Positions 18,764 through 26,577 of a stretch of 64,000 nucleotides of DNA are shown one piece after another. The DNA is taken from the NCBI GenBank assembly GCA_002337145.1, contig DDFK01000002.1, positions 1,612,868 to 1,676,867 on the forward strand, in the 5' to 3' direction. Below the pieces are notes generated by a model, which did not search any database, was not told where the DNA came from, and worked only from the letters and a program-made list of their open reading frames with translations. The DNA comes from Chitinophagaceae bacterium UBA1930 (GTDB lineage Bacteria; Bacteroidota; Bacteroidia; Chitinophagales; Chitinophagaceae). The translations under genes and the position numbers were made by a program. Each line of letters starts with the position of its first letter. The first letter of the stretch is position 1.

Positions 18764-18916
18764 TAGAACACGGATGACATGGGTTGGATGGATTAAAAGG
18801 ATATGTTCTGCTTCCGCAGAAAGAAAGAAAGAAAGAAAGAAAAACAAAATCAATCCATGTGTAACGTAGCAGAAAAAACCGTGGGCATCTGTTCAATCTG
18901 TGCCATCCGTGTTCCA
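18764..18916. repeat. Dispersed hairpin repeat, copy A (full length), with GAAA microsatellite
   Basis: The left arm reads GAACACGGATGACATGGG and the right arm ends CATCCGTGTTCC, so the 153-bp unit is an imperfect inverted repeat. It includes the palindrome TTCTGC-TTCC-GCAGAA (18806-18821) and six tandem GAAA units (18819-18842). The right end stops 5 bp before the XRE gene start. Related partial copies are at 22443-22520 and 34014-34070. Confidence 0.75.
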
Positions 18917-18921
18917 TTTCT

Positions 18922-19338
18922 ATGACGGAGAAAACAATACATCAAGGTAGAAACGTAAAACGTTTTCGTGAAATGTTTGGCATTAAGCAAGAAGCCCTGG
19001 CTTTGGAGCTTGGCGATGATTGGAACCAGAAGAGAATTTCGTTGCTGGAAGCAAAAGAAACAGTAGACCATAATTTGCTACAAGAAATAGCACAGGTATT
19101 GAAAGTGCCTGTAGAAGCTATTGAAAATTTTGATGAGGAGCAAGCAGTAAATATTATATCGAACACCTTCAATGAAGCTGCATTCATTAACAGCAGCGGC
19201 ACATTTAATATCAACCCATTGGAAAAATGGTTGGAAACTTTAGAAGAAAACAAAAACTCTACGAACGTTTATTGCAAACGGAAAGGGAAAAAGTTGCTTT
19301 GTTGGAAAAGATGTTGGAGAAGAAATAAAATTAAATAA
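18922..19338 (+). CDS. XRE-family HTH regulator with frameshifted C-terminus
   Basis: The 138-residue reading frame begins with a helix-turn-helix domain (about residues 8-72: RNVKRFREMFGIKQEALALELG, QKRISLLEAKE, LKVPVEAIENF) of a family common in Bacteroidota. After residue 111 the product turns into an arginine-, cysteine- and lysine-rich tail that looks unnatural. In the -1 frame from 19257 the sequence continues as LYERLLQTEREKVALLEKM and stops at 19326-19328, which is the usual coiled end of this family. One A missing from the A-run at 19252-19256 explains the shift. It could be a real mutation or a sequencing error. The gene begins right after a dispersed repeat. Confidence 0.75.
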   Translation: MTEKTIHQGRNVKRFREMFGIKQEALALELGDDWNQKRISLLEAKETVDHNLLQEIAQVLKVPVEAIENFDEEQAVNIISNTFNEAAFINSSGTFNINPLEKWLETLEENKNSTNVYCKRKGKKLLCWKRCWRRNKIK

Positions 19339-19388
19339 TTCGATGTTGGTGAAAATAGATAATAATTGCGAGTATAAAACTGAATCAT

Positions 19389-20117
19389 CTATAAGTAAGA
19401 CAATAGTAATACAACAGATATACTAATCGCAATAATAAACGAAAGGATACACAATAGATAAAGACAGCTTCTGAATATAACCCATCTTACCATTGAATAT
19501 CCAATCTTGACATTGTCGATTTTTTTAAACTGATTGATCGTTTTTTGTTTTTTAATTTTATAAGCAGTTTCATAAATTTCAGATAGGTGATTGATTCCTA
19601 CATCATACTGCTTTTTTGAATAAGCACACAAAGCCTTATAATGTTCAATCAATTTGGGCAATTTAGTTTCTTTCTCATCATTATTTAGTTCTCGTGGAAA
19701 GGATATTTCTTCGCCGAAATCTTCTTTTAATTTTTTGGTTATAAGATCATAATCAGCAGATTCAACTTCTTCATCTGGCTCAATAGGCATCATCTCCCAA
19801 TCACCATACACTCCTGCGAGATAATTATCTTCCAGATCCTTGTTAAAAAGCGTTATCAAATAAGAAACATATCTAAATATCAGTCCAACAATAATTGTAA
19901 GAAACAAACTAATAATTATTGGTTTTGCTGCACCTTTAATATTCGTTTTAATAGTGCCAATATTTACTGAAATAAAGCACAACGCTGTAAAAGCAAATCC
20001 GACAAGCCATGTAACAAGACTATCTGATTGAGCATGAATAAATTCATTTCTTTTACCGTCAGACTCAACTTTCTTTTTACCAATTTCAGTAAGAACATCA
20101 AATGGATTTTTAAGCAT
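19389..20117 (-). CDS. Membrane protein of unknown function
   Basis: From the start at MLKNPFDV the protein has 242 residues, with two membrane segments near the N-terminus (about 34-52 and 63-84), a central acidic and lysine-rich cytoplasmic region (about 85-200), and a C-terminal double membrane segment (about 205-240). I recognise no family. The frame extends upstream to a GTG at 20222, but that extension passes through a perfect terminator hairpin and overlaps an 18-codon ORF, so it is rejected. Lower GC than its neighbours is apparent by eye, which could mean later acquisition. Confidence 0.6.
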   Translation of the reverse strand: MLKNPFDVLTEIGKKKVESDGKRNEFIHAQSDSLVTWLVGFAFTALCFISVNIGTIKTNIKGAAKPIIISLFLTIIVGLIFRYVSYLITLFNKDLEDNYLAGVYGDWEMMPIEPDEEVESADYDLITKKLKEDFGEEISFPRELNNDEKETKLPKLIEHYKALCAYSKKQYDVGINHLSEIYETAYKIKKQKTINQFKKIDNVKIGYSMVRWVIFRSCLYLLCILSFIIAISISVVLLLSYL

Positions 20118-20143
20118 TCTTTCTACTTTTATTTCAATAAAAA

Positions 20144-20167
20144 GGCCCTCACATAAATGTGAGGGCC
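20144..20167 (-). terminator. Strong rho-independent terminator
   Basis: An 11-bp perfect stem GGCCCTCACAT / ATGTGAGGGCC is followed on the minus strand by TTTTTATT. It lies 5 bp after the 18-codon ORF and about 200 bp after dnaK. Confidence 0.9.
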
Positions 20168-20172
20168 ATATA

Positions 20173-20229
20173 TTAATGCCTTTTTGGAGTTGGGTGTAAT
20201 GAATCGGTTTTATTTTTTTCACTTTTCAT
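20173..20229 (-). CDS. Possible 18-residue peptide with perfect Shine-Dalgarno
   Basis: On the minus strand AAGGAGGTGATT, the full complement of the 16S rRNA tail, stands 5 nt before an ATG that opens an 18-codon frame (MKSEKNKTDSLHPTPKRH) ending in TAA. A terminator follows 5 bp later. Shine-Dalgarno sequences are unusual in this window and in Bacteroidota in general. The peptide is basic and hydrophilic, with no membrane segment. It could be a small protein co-transcribed with dnaK, or a chance frame; no homolog is known to me. Confidence 0.4.
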   Translation of the reverse strand: MKSEKNKTDSLHPTPKRH

Positions 20230-20369
20230 AATCACCTCCTTTTTATTTAAACTCTTTAACTCTAATCTTCTTTCTTCAAAACCTTTATTTATTTCTACAA
20301 AATGAAAAATCAATATTGCTATTAAAAAGAACTGCTTTATTATCCAACTCCAATGACCAACTAGTGCTT

Positions 20370-22280
20370 TTACTTCACTTCTTCAAACTGTGCATCCTCA
20401 ACATGGTCGTTGCCACCGCCGCCTTGCTGTTGGCCAGCATCTGGTTGGGCTTCACCTTGTGGTTGTGCACCGCCTTCCGCCTGTGCTTTGTAAATTTCTT
20501 CGCTGGCTGCAGTCCAAGCAGTATTCATTTCTGCAAGGGCCGTATCAATAGCTGCACCATCTTGGCTTTTGTGTGCTTCTTTCAATTTTTCCAAAGCGGC
20601 TTCAATAGGTGCTTTTTTATCGGCAGGTATCTTGTCGCCAAACTCTTTCAATTGTTTTTCCGTTTGGAAAATCAAGCTATCGGCCTGGTTTATTTTTTCT
20701 ACTTTTTCACGAGCAGCTTTGTCTTCTGCTTCGTGTGCCTTGGCTTCGGCTTTCATTTTTTCCACTTCTTCCTTGCTTAAGCCGCTACCTGCTTCAATAC
20801 GAATTTTTTGTTCCTTGCCAGTGCCTTTGTCTTTTGCACTTACATGTATCATACCGTTTGCATCAATGTCAAACGTTACTTCAATTTGCGGTACGCCACG
20901 TGGTGCTGGCGGTATGCCATCCAGGTTAAATATACCAAGGCTTTTGTTTTGGTTGGCCATTGGCCTTTCGCCCTGCAATACATGTATCTGTACGCCAGGT
21001 TGGTTGTCGCTGGCAGTTGAGTACACTTCTGTTTTCTTGGTAGGTATGGTGGTGTTGCTGGTAATCATGGTGGTCATGATGCCGCCCATTGTTTCGATAC
21101 CCAAACCAAGTGGGGTAACATCCAACAGCAATACATCTTTTACTTCGCCGGTCAATACACCGCCTTGTATAGCTGCACCGATTGCAACTACCTCATCGGG
21201 GTTTACACCTTTGTTCGGTTTTTTGCCAAAGAATTTTTCTACTATTTCCTGTACTTTAGGAATACGTGAAGAACCACCCACCAATATCACTTCATCAATT
21301 TGTGAAGTGCTATAGCCAGCATCTTTCAATGCAGCTTCGCAAGGTTTCAGGCAACGTTCAAATAATTTGTCGCTCAATTGCTCAAATTTTGCTCGGCTCA
21401 ATTTTACCACCAAGTGTTTAGGCACGCCATCAACAGCCGTAATGTATGGTAAGTTAATTTCTGTTTCTGTGCTGGAGCTCAGTTCAACCTTTGCTTTTTC
21501 AGCAGCTTCTTTTAAACGTTGCAAAGCCATTGGGTCTTTACGCAGGTCAATCGCTTCCTGGCTTTTGAATTCATCAGCCAACCAGTCCATGATCACTTTA
21601 TCAAAGTCATCACCACCCAAGTGTGTATCACCGTTGGTGCTTTTCACTTCAAAAACGCCATCGCCCAGGTCAAGAATGGAAATATCGAACGTACCACCAC
21701 CAAGGTCAAACACAGCAATTTTCTGGTCCTGCCCTTTTTTGTCCAAACCATACGCCAACGCTGCAGCGGTAGGTTCGTTTACAATACGTTTTACATTCAA
21801 ACCAGCAATTTCGCCGGCTTCTTTTGTAGCCTGGCGTTGTGCATCGTTAAAGTAGGCAGGCACGGTAATTACCGCATCAGTTACTTCTGTACCCAAATAG
21901 TCTTCGGCTGTTTTCTTCATTTTCTGCAAAATCATTGCAGATATTTCTTGTGGCGTGTACAACCTGCCATCTATGTCAACACGAACGGTATTATTGTCAC
22001 CTTTTGCTATTTTATAGCTCCAGTGGCTGATTTCCTCCGTTACTTCATCAAATTTTCTACCCATAAAACGCTTAACAGAGCTGATGGTGTTTTGCGGGTT
22101 AGTGATGGCCTGGCGTTTAGCAGGATCGCCCACTTTACGTTCGCCATTCTTTAAAAAACCAACAACAGAAGGGGTTGTACGCCTTCCTTCTTCGTTGGCA
22201 ATCACCACTGGTTCGTTACCTTCCATAACAGAAACGCAACTGTTGGTGGTTCCTAAGTCAATACCAATTATTTTTCCCAT
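20370..22280 (-). CDS. dnaK: Chaperone DnaK (Hsp70)
   Basis: The 636-residue protein is a full-length Hsp70. The nucleotide-binding domain starts GKIIGIDLGTTNSCV and includes AYFNDAQRQATKEAG, the phosphate loop FDLGGGTFDISIL, and EVILVGGSSRIPKVQ. The substrate-binding domain follows with DVTPLGLGIETMGG, then a helical lid and a glycine/glutamine-rich disordered end finishing EEVK. The start at MGKIIGID is preferred over an upstream ATG 12 codons earlier. It refolds proteins with DnaJ and GrpE, which are not nearby. I see no CIRCE element upstream. Confidence 0.98.
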   Translation of the reverse strand: MGKIIGIDLGTTNSCVSVMEGNEPVVIANEEGRRTTPSVVGFLKNGERKVGDPAKRQAITNPQNTISSVKRFMGRKFDEVTEEISHWSYKIAKGDNNTVRVDIDGRLYTPQEISAMILQKMKKTAEDYLGTEVTDAVITVPAYFNDAQRQATKEAGEIAGLNVKRIVNEPTAAALAYGLDKKGQDQKIAVFDLGGGTFDISILDLGDGVFEVKSTNGDTHLGGDDFDKVIMDWLADEFKSQEAIDLRKDPMALQRLKEAAEKAKVELSSSTETEINLPYITAVDGVPKHLVVKLSRAKFEQLSDKLFERCLKPCEAALKDAGYSTSQIDEVILVGGSSRIPKVQEIVEKFFGKKPNKGVNPDEVVAIGAAIQGGVLTGEVKDVLLLDVTPLGLGIETMGGIMTTMITSNTTIPTKKTEVYSTASDNQPGVQIHVLQGERPMANQNKSLGIFNLDGIPPAPRGVPQIEVTFDIDANGMIHVSAKDKGTGKEQKIRIEAGSGLSKEEVEKMKAEAKAHEAEDKAAREKVEKINQADSLIFQTEKQLKEFGDKIPADKKAPIEAALEKLKEAHKSQDGAAIDTALAEMNTAWTAASEEIYKAQAEGGAQPQGEAQPDAGQQQGGGGNDHVEDAQFEEVK

Positions 22281-22442
22281 GATTTCTAATTTATTAAGTT
22301 CAAAGCCCTTATTCAACCATTATGCCACCGTTTACGAAATGCAAAATTGTCAGATTTGCCATCATTTGGATGGGTTTGATTAACGAAATGGCATTAGTTA
22401 TTTGATGGCAAGCCGCAATTGGCAGTACAAATGCGGAAAAAA

Positions 22443-22520
22443 TGGAACACGGATAAAATAGGTTGAACGGATTTGTATACTGATTTTCTGCTTCGCAGAA
22501 GGGATGGATGCAGATTGAAT
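22443..22520. repeat. Dispersed hairpin repeat, copy B (partial)
   Basis: It begins GGAACACGGATAAAATAGG, continues with a TTGAACGGATT block, and contains the palindrome TTCTGC-TTC-GCAGAA (22486-22500). The right arm seen in copy A is missing. It lies in the 309-bp gap between dnaK and the DUF3347 gene. The rest of that gap holds the dnaK upstream region, in which I could not find a consensus promoter. Confidence 0.65.
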
Positions 22521-22536
22521 TAGCATTCTCACCAAA

Positions 22537-22570
22537 ACAAAAACCTCCTTGCTTTTTGGCAAAGAGGTTT
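22537..22570 (-). terminator. Rho-independent terminator of the DUF3347 gene
   Basis: AAACCTC and TTGC pair with GCAA and GAGGTTT around a T5 loop, with a run of T on the minus strand side. It lies 20 bp after the lipoprotein stop. Confidence 0.8.
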
Positions 22571-22589
22571 CAATTTTTCAGTTTTATTA

Positions 22590-23171
22590 TTATTTGGTGT
22601 AGTTCAACGAATCGGCAACATCACCACAGGTAAGCATGGTTTTGGGCAGGTACGGGTTCTTTACATCGGCACTGCGGCTTAACCAGTAACCGTTTTCGTC
22701 ACCCTCGGTAAATGCCATGGGGCAATGCTGGTGGTACACAATTTCTCTGTCATATTTCACGGTCCTCACTAAATCGTACACTTGGCTGGTAAGCATGTTG
22801 AAAGATTTCCTTTTACCTTTTATATCCTTCTCTCCCCTCAAACCTTCCACTTCACCTTTTATACTTGTTACCAAAGATTTTGCAAGGTCATTAATGGTAG
22901 CATCGCCTTTCAGTTCGGCCAAAGGCAAGGCATCTGCATCCTTTACAATCTTTTGGGCATAGAAATTAATAATGGAATCCTTTTCTGTAATGAAATTGTC
23001 CTTCAAATGGTAATAGTCATCCATCAACGCAGTAAAAGCCTTGTTGAATGTTTCCGAATTTTTGCTATTGGCCAAAGGTGCGGCGGGTATGTCTTCCACT
23101 TTAGGCTTATTGTCTTTGCTACCGCAGGCTGCCAGTGCAACAACGGCGGCGTAGATAAAATATTTTTTCAT
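22590..23171 (-). CDS. DUF3347-domain lipoprotein
   Basis: The 193-residue protein has a lipoprotein signal with lipobox LAAC (cysteine 16). A helical domain of the DUF3347 type follows (about residues 45-185). It ends with the family hallmark YHQHCPMAF, then GYWLSRSADVKNPYLPKTMLTCG, in which histidines, methionines and two cysteines could hold copper or another metal. Related domains are fused to copper-efflux CusB proteins, so metal handling in the periplasm is plausible, though no efflux genes are nearby. The start at MKKYFIY is chosen because it gives the lipoprotein signal. Confidence 0.82.
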   Translation of the reverse strand: MKKYFIYAAVVALAACGSKDNKPKVEDIPAAPLANSKNSETFNKAFTALMDDYYHLKDNFITEKDSIINFYAQKIVKDADALPLAELKGDATINDLAKSLVTSIKGEVEGLRGEKDIKGKRKSFNMLTSQVYDLVRTVKYDREIVYHQHCPMAFTEGDENGYWLSRSADVKNPYLPKTMLTCGDVADSLNYTK

Positions 23172-23198
23172 GCTTCTGTCTTTCAATTTTAATGGCAA

Positions 23199-23206
23199 CA
23201 AATGTA
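23199..23206 (-). promoter_or_regulatory. Predicted -7 box for the DUF3347 lipoprotein
   Basis: TACATTTG on the minus strand matches TAnnTTTG exactly and lies about 28 bp before the chosen start codon. The -33 element is weak. Confidence 0.45.
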
Positions 23207-23231
23207 AAGCAATTTTTCATCTGCCTGCCAT

Positions 23232-23239
23232 TACCTTTG
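23232..23239 (+). promoter_or_regulatory. Predicted -7 box for the ABC-F gene
   Basis: TACCTTTG matches TAnnTTTG and gives a leader of about 13 nt. The box is 26 bp from the divergent -7 box of the lipoprotein gene. The -33 region is only T-rich. Confidence 0.4.
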
Positions 23240-23258
23240 CTGCCTTTAAATAAATACA

Positions 23259-25223
23259 ATGTTAATAGGTTTACAGAACGTAACGTTTGAATTTGGTGCA
23301 AGGGTTATTGTGGAAGATGCCACCTGGCATATACATCCCGGCGACCGCGTGGGGCTGATTGGTTATAACGGAACAGGAAAATCCACTCTTTTAAAAGTAC
23401 TGGTTGGGCAATACACACCCTCTAAAGGAACAGTAGAAAAAGGACGTGATACCTCTATTGGCTACCTGCATCAGGACCTGTTGAGTTTTGACACGAACGA
23501 ATCCATTTTGGAAGTGGCCATGGGTGCTTTTGAAAAAGTGAAGGAACTGGAAAAGGAAATTGAGGAACTGGGCAAAAAGCTGGAAGAGAACACCGAAGAT
23601 GAAGCCCTGCTTATTCTGTACAGCGAAAAACTGCACGACCTGGATGTTGCCGGTGGTTATACCATACACCATAGAACAGAAGAAGTATTGCAAGGGTTGG
23701 GTTTTGAGAATGAGCATTTGCACAGGCCTTACAAAGAATTCAGCGGTGGCTGGAGGATGCGTGTGTTGCTGGCAAAAATGATATTGCAGCAGCCCGATGT
23801 ACTGTTGCTGGATGAACCTACGAACCACTTGGATTTACCTAGTATTGAGTGGTTAGAAAAATATCTGTTGCACTATCAAGGTAGCGTGGTGATTGTGAGC
23901 CACGATAAATTTTTCCTGAACCGGATGGTGAACAAGATCGTGGAAGTGTATCAACAGCAATTGCATATCTATAGCGGCGATTACGAATATTATGAAACGG
24001 AAAAGGCCATACGCATAGACATGCAGCAGAAGGCTTACGAAAATCAGCAGGATTATATACGCCAGCAGGAACGTTTTGTGGAACGCTTTAAAGCAAAGGC
24101 CAGTAAGGCTGCCGCCGCACAGAGCATTGTAAAACGCTTAGATAAGATTGAACGTATTGAAAGCGTAACGTTGGAAAGACCGAACATTAAAATCAATTTC
24201 CAGGTAGATAAGCAGCCGGGCAAAGTGATCAGTTCATTAAAAGGCGTTACCAAAAAATTTGGCGATATAGAAATTGTAACAGATGGCATGGCTGAAATAG
24301 ACCGTGGCGATAAGATTGCATTGATCGGTGCCAACGGTAAAGGAAAATCTACCCTGTTACGCATCATTGCCGGTGCGGAAACATACGAGGGCGTAAGGGA
24401 ATGGGGCCACAATGTGGAAGAAAGCTTTTATGCCCAGCACCAGTTGGAAGCATTGAACCTGAACAACACCATATTGGAAGAAATGATGGAATGCGGCAGC
24501 AAGAAAAACGAACTTGAATTGAGAAGCCTTTTAGGTTGCTTTCTGTTTAGTGGAGAAGATGCCGATAAAAAAATAAAAGTATTGAGTGGTGGCGAAAAGG
24601 CAAGGGTTGCATTGGCAAAGGTAATTGTGAGTAAATCCAACTTCCTGATGCTGGATGAGCCTACCAACCACTTGGATATGCATAGCGTTGAACTGCTGGC
24701 CGATTCATTGAACAAATACGAAGGCAGTTTGATACTGGTAAGCCACGACCGTTATTTCATATCCAAAACAGCCAATAAGATCTGGGAAATTGTTGACCAC
24801 CAGATAAAGGAATTTAAAGGCACTTACCAGGAGTGGATTGATTGGAACGAGCGGATGGCAAAACAGAAACTGGCGAATGCCAAAGAAGAAACAAAAACGG
24901 CCAAAGCACCTGTTGCCGAAAAGAAAGCAGAAACAAAACCCAATCAGCAACAGCAAAGCAACCATGCCATTACCACGTTGAAAAATGAGCTGAAGCAGTT
25001 GCAGAAAAAGTTCAGCAAGCTGGAAGATGACATTTCGGTGATCAACACAAAAAAGGAACAGATAGAAGCCGATTTGGCAAAGCCAGAAAACTATACCGAC
25101 CATACCAAGTTTGCCCAACTGGAAGCTGCCTACAAAACCGTGCAGCAACAAAAGGCCGAAGCCGACAAGCAGTACGAGCAAATGTTTGAGAAAATCATGG
25201 AGTTGGAAGGGCAGATCGGTTAA
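23259..25223 (+). CDS. ABC-F family ATPase, Uup/EttA-like
   Basis: The 654-residue soluble protein has two ABC domains without membrane parts. Domain 1 has Walker A GYNGTGKST (35-43), signature FSGGWRMR and Walker B VLLLDEPTNHLDL. Domain 2 has Walker A GANGKGKST, signature LSGGEKAR and LMLDEPTNHLDM. A charged linker between them (about 235-300) corresponds to the tRNA-interaction motif of ABC-F proteins. A C-terminal lysine/glutamate-rich coiled coil (about 545-652), as in Uup, can bind nucleic acid. Such proteins act on the ribosome in translation control or antibiotic protection. The C-terminal coil points to a Uup-like role. Confidence 0.95.
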   Translation: MLIGLQNVTFEFGARVIVEDATWHIHPGDRVGLIGYNGTGKSTLLKVLVGQYTPSKGTVEKGRDTSIGYLHQDLLSFDTNESILEVAMGAFEKVKELEKEIEELGKKLEENTEDEALLILYSEKLHDLDVAGGYTIHHRTEEVLQGLGFENEHLHRPYKEFSGGWRMRVLLAKMILQQPDVLLLDEPTNHLDLPSIEWLEKYLLHYQGSVVIVSHDKFFLNRMVNKIVEVYQQQLHIYSGDYEYYETEKAIRIDMQQKAYENQQDYIRQQERFVERFKAKASKAAAAQSIVKRLDKIERIESVTLERPNIKINFQVDKQPGKVISSLKGVTKKFGDIEIVTDGMAEIDRGDKIALIGANGKGKSTLLRIIAGAETYEGVREWGHNVEESFYAQHQLEALNLNNTILEEMMECGSKKNELELRSLLGCFLFSGEDADKKIKVLSGGEKARVALAKVIVSKSNFLMLDEPTNHLDMHSVELLADSLNKYEGSLILVSHDRYFISKTANKIWEIVDHQIKEFKGTYQEWIDWNERMAKQKLANAKEETKTAKAPVAEKKAETKPNQQQQSNHAITTLKNELKQLQKKFSKLEDDISVINTKKEQIEADLAKPENYTDHTKFAQLEAAYKTVQQQKAEADKQYEQMFEKIMELEGQIG

Positions 25224-25230
25224 GGCAGGG

Positions 25231-25410
25231 CTACTTTTTAACCATTGGCAGTATAACCAGCTTTATTAGCATAAACAGCAATGCTGCAATAAATACCAGT
25301 AACGAAATACGGTTCATGCCATGCATGTACTTCTGGTATTTGGTACGCTGCTCGTTCGGGTCCCGTTTCCTCAGGTACAGGTACTCTGCCATTTGTTTAA
25401 ATATGCCCAT
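25231..25410 (-). CDS. Small single-pass membrane protein
   Basis: The 59-residue product (start MGIFKQMAEYLYL; an ATG five codons upstream is also possible) has a basic N-terminal half with RKRDPNEQRTKYQKYMHGMNR and one membrane segment (about 33-55), ending in lysines. Proteins of this shape recur in Bacteroidota next to unrelated housekeeping genes, but I do not know a function. It is convergent with the ABC-F gene, 7 bp apart. Confidence 0.65.
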   Translation of the reverse strand: MGIFKQMAEYLYLRKRDPNEQRTKYQKYMHGMNRISLLVFIAALLFMLIKLVILPMVKK

Positions 25411-25462
25411 AAGTTCTGTTTGCACAACAAATTAAAGAATGATTGGCCTACATAAAAAACTT

Positions 25463-25494
25463 TTTGCTTCAATAGCTGCAACCTTATACATTTG
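25463..25494 (+). promoter_or_regulatory. Consensus Bacteroidota promoter of tRNA-Ala
   Basis: TTTG (25463-25466), a 20-bp spacer and TACATTTG (25487-25494) give a full match to the TTTG / TAnnTTTG promoter. The predicted start lies a few bases before the mature tRNA. Confidence 0.8.
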
Positions 25495-25503
25495 CAACTC
25501 CTT

Positions 25504-25576
25504 GGGGGTTTAGCTCAGTTGGTAGAGCGTTTGCATGGCATGCAAAAGGTCAGCGGTTCGACCCCGCTAATCTCCA
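25504..25576 (+). tRNA. tRNA-Ala (anticodon GGC)
   Basis: The 73-nt sequence folds as a full cloverleaf. The acceptor stem is GGGGGTT with AATCTCC (two G-U pairs), the D-arm is GCTCAGTTGGTAGAGC, the anticodon stem is TTTGC/GCAAA around the loop ATGGCAT, and the T-arm contains GGTTCGACC. The anticodon GGC reads alanine codons GCC and GCU. The 3' CCA is not fully encoded (ACCC follows), so it is probably added by an enzyme. Confidence 0.97.
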
Positions 25577-25591
25577 CCCACACCAAAACAC

Positions 25592-25614
25592 AGTCCCACT
25601 TATGTGGGATTTTG
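25592..25614 (+). terminator. Terminator after tRNA-Ala
   Basis: GTCCCAC and GTGGGAT form a hairpin with a TTAT loop, followed by TTTTG. It lies 16 bp after the tRNA. Confidence 0.7.
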
Positions 25615-25668
25615 TCTTTATAGGATACCAAATTACCCAACTGTACGTTTTACCTTTATGCGTAATAT

Positions 25669-26568
25669 ATGAACGTACTCAAAAACACCATATTGGGTCT
25701 ATTGATGGGGGCTGCTATTGGCACCAGTTGCACAATTGTGGCTTACTCGTACAGCTTACAGGCACACCATATGGTTTTTAGTGTTCACAACTGGCTTCTG
25801 TTACACACACTGTATCCTTTCCACTATTTTATTGATGCACTACCCTTTGCAACAGCGGCCATTTTTTACGCAAACTCTTTAAAATCGGCAACTGAGCTGC
25901 AATACGGTATAAAACTGCGTGGACTGATTGAACAAAAGACAAACGACCTGAAGGAAAGCAATAAAAAGCTAAAAGCCATCTTTAATAGCAGTGGCGACAT
26001 TAATGTGTTGATTGGACTGGACAAAAGAGTGGTTGCCTTTAACAGGGCGGCAACTGCATTTATGGTGGATATTTCGGGCGAACAGTTCCTGGTGATAGGC
26101 GATGATATATTCAATCATGTAAGCGATGTGGCCCAAGACGGCTTTGCCATTTCGTTTGATATTGCAGCCAAGGGGAAAAAAATACAGTTCATCGAAAATT
26201 TCCGTTTGTTCAAAAGCACGATTGACAAAAAATTGATTTGGCTTTTTATTGAGTTGCAACCTGTTATGGATGATGATGGTATTATTGAAGCAGTTTCGAT
26301 GAACATTACAGACATTACCAAAAGAAAGGAAATAGAATCCGCCATCAGGCAACAGAACAAACAACTTAAAAAGATTGCCTGGATACAGTCGCATCAGATA
26401 CGCAAACCCGTGGCCAATATACTAGGACTTATTCCGCTGTTTGACCGCAACCAACTGCAGCAAGAAGACCAAAAGCTATTGGAGCACCTAAAGATTTCCA
26501 CCGCCGAACTGGACAGTTATATAAGGGAGATTGTAAAAGAAACAAAACCCATTGATGCAGACAACTGA
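25669..26568 (+). CDS. PAS-domain histidine-kinase-like protein lacking the ATPase domain
   Basis: The 299-residue protein has an N-terminal membrane segment (about 8-30) and a second hydrophobic stretch (about 40-66). A short coiled linker, a PAS domain (about 100-220), and a dimerisation helix with the H-box SHQIRKPVANILGL (H242) follow. The protein ends 57 residues after that histidine, so the dimerisation hairpin is complete but there is no catalytic ATP-binding domain. Proteins of this shape occur in Bacteroidota. It may be phosphorylated by another kinase or act as a scaffold. No response regulator gene is adjacent. Confidence 0.8.
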   Translation: MNVLKNTILGLLMGAAIGTSCTIVAYSYSLQAHHMVFSVHNWLLLHTLYPFHYFIDALPFATAAIFYANSLKSATELQYGIKLRGLIEQKTNDLKESNKKLKAIFNSSGDINVLIGLDKRVVAFNRAATAFMVDISGEQFLVIGDDIFNHVSDVAQDGFAISFDIAAKGKKIQFIENFRLFKSTIDKKLIWLFIELQPVMDDDGIIEAVSMNITDITKRKEIESAIRQQNKQLKKIAWIQSHQIRKPVANILGLIPLFDRNQLQQEDQKLLEHLKISTAELDSYIREIVKETKPIDADN

Positions 26569-26577
26569 TTACTGCAC

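Noticed and set aside
19249..19260. Programmed -1 frameshift site in the XRE gene
   Set aside because: A true X XXY YYZ heptamer would need A AAA AAC, but the base before is C. A lost base in the A-run is simpler.
20118..20222. GTG-started N-terminal extension of the membrane protein at 19389-20117
   Set aside because: It runs through a perfect terminator stem, and the Shine-Dalgarno is better spaced for the ATG at 20229 in another frame.
22333..22363. Sigma-54-like promoter (TGGCA...TTGCA) upstream of dnaK
   Set aside because: The distance between the GG and GC elements is about 18 bp rather than the required 12 or so.
22281..22442. CIRCE or other heat-shock operator upstream of dnaK
   Set aside because: No TTAGCACTC-N9-GAGTGCTAA or similar inverted repeat was found, and no convincing promoter match.
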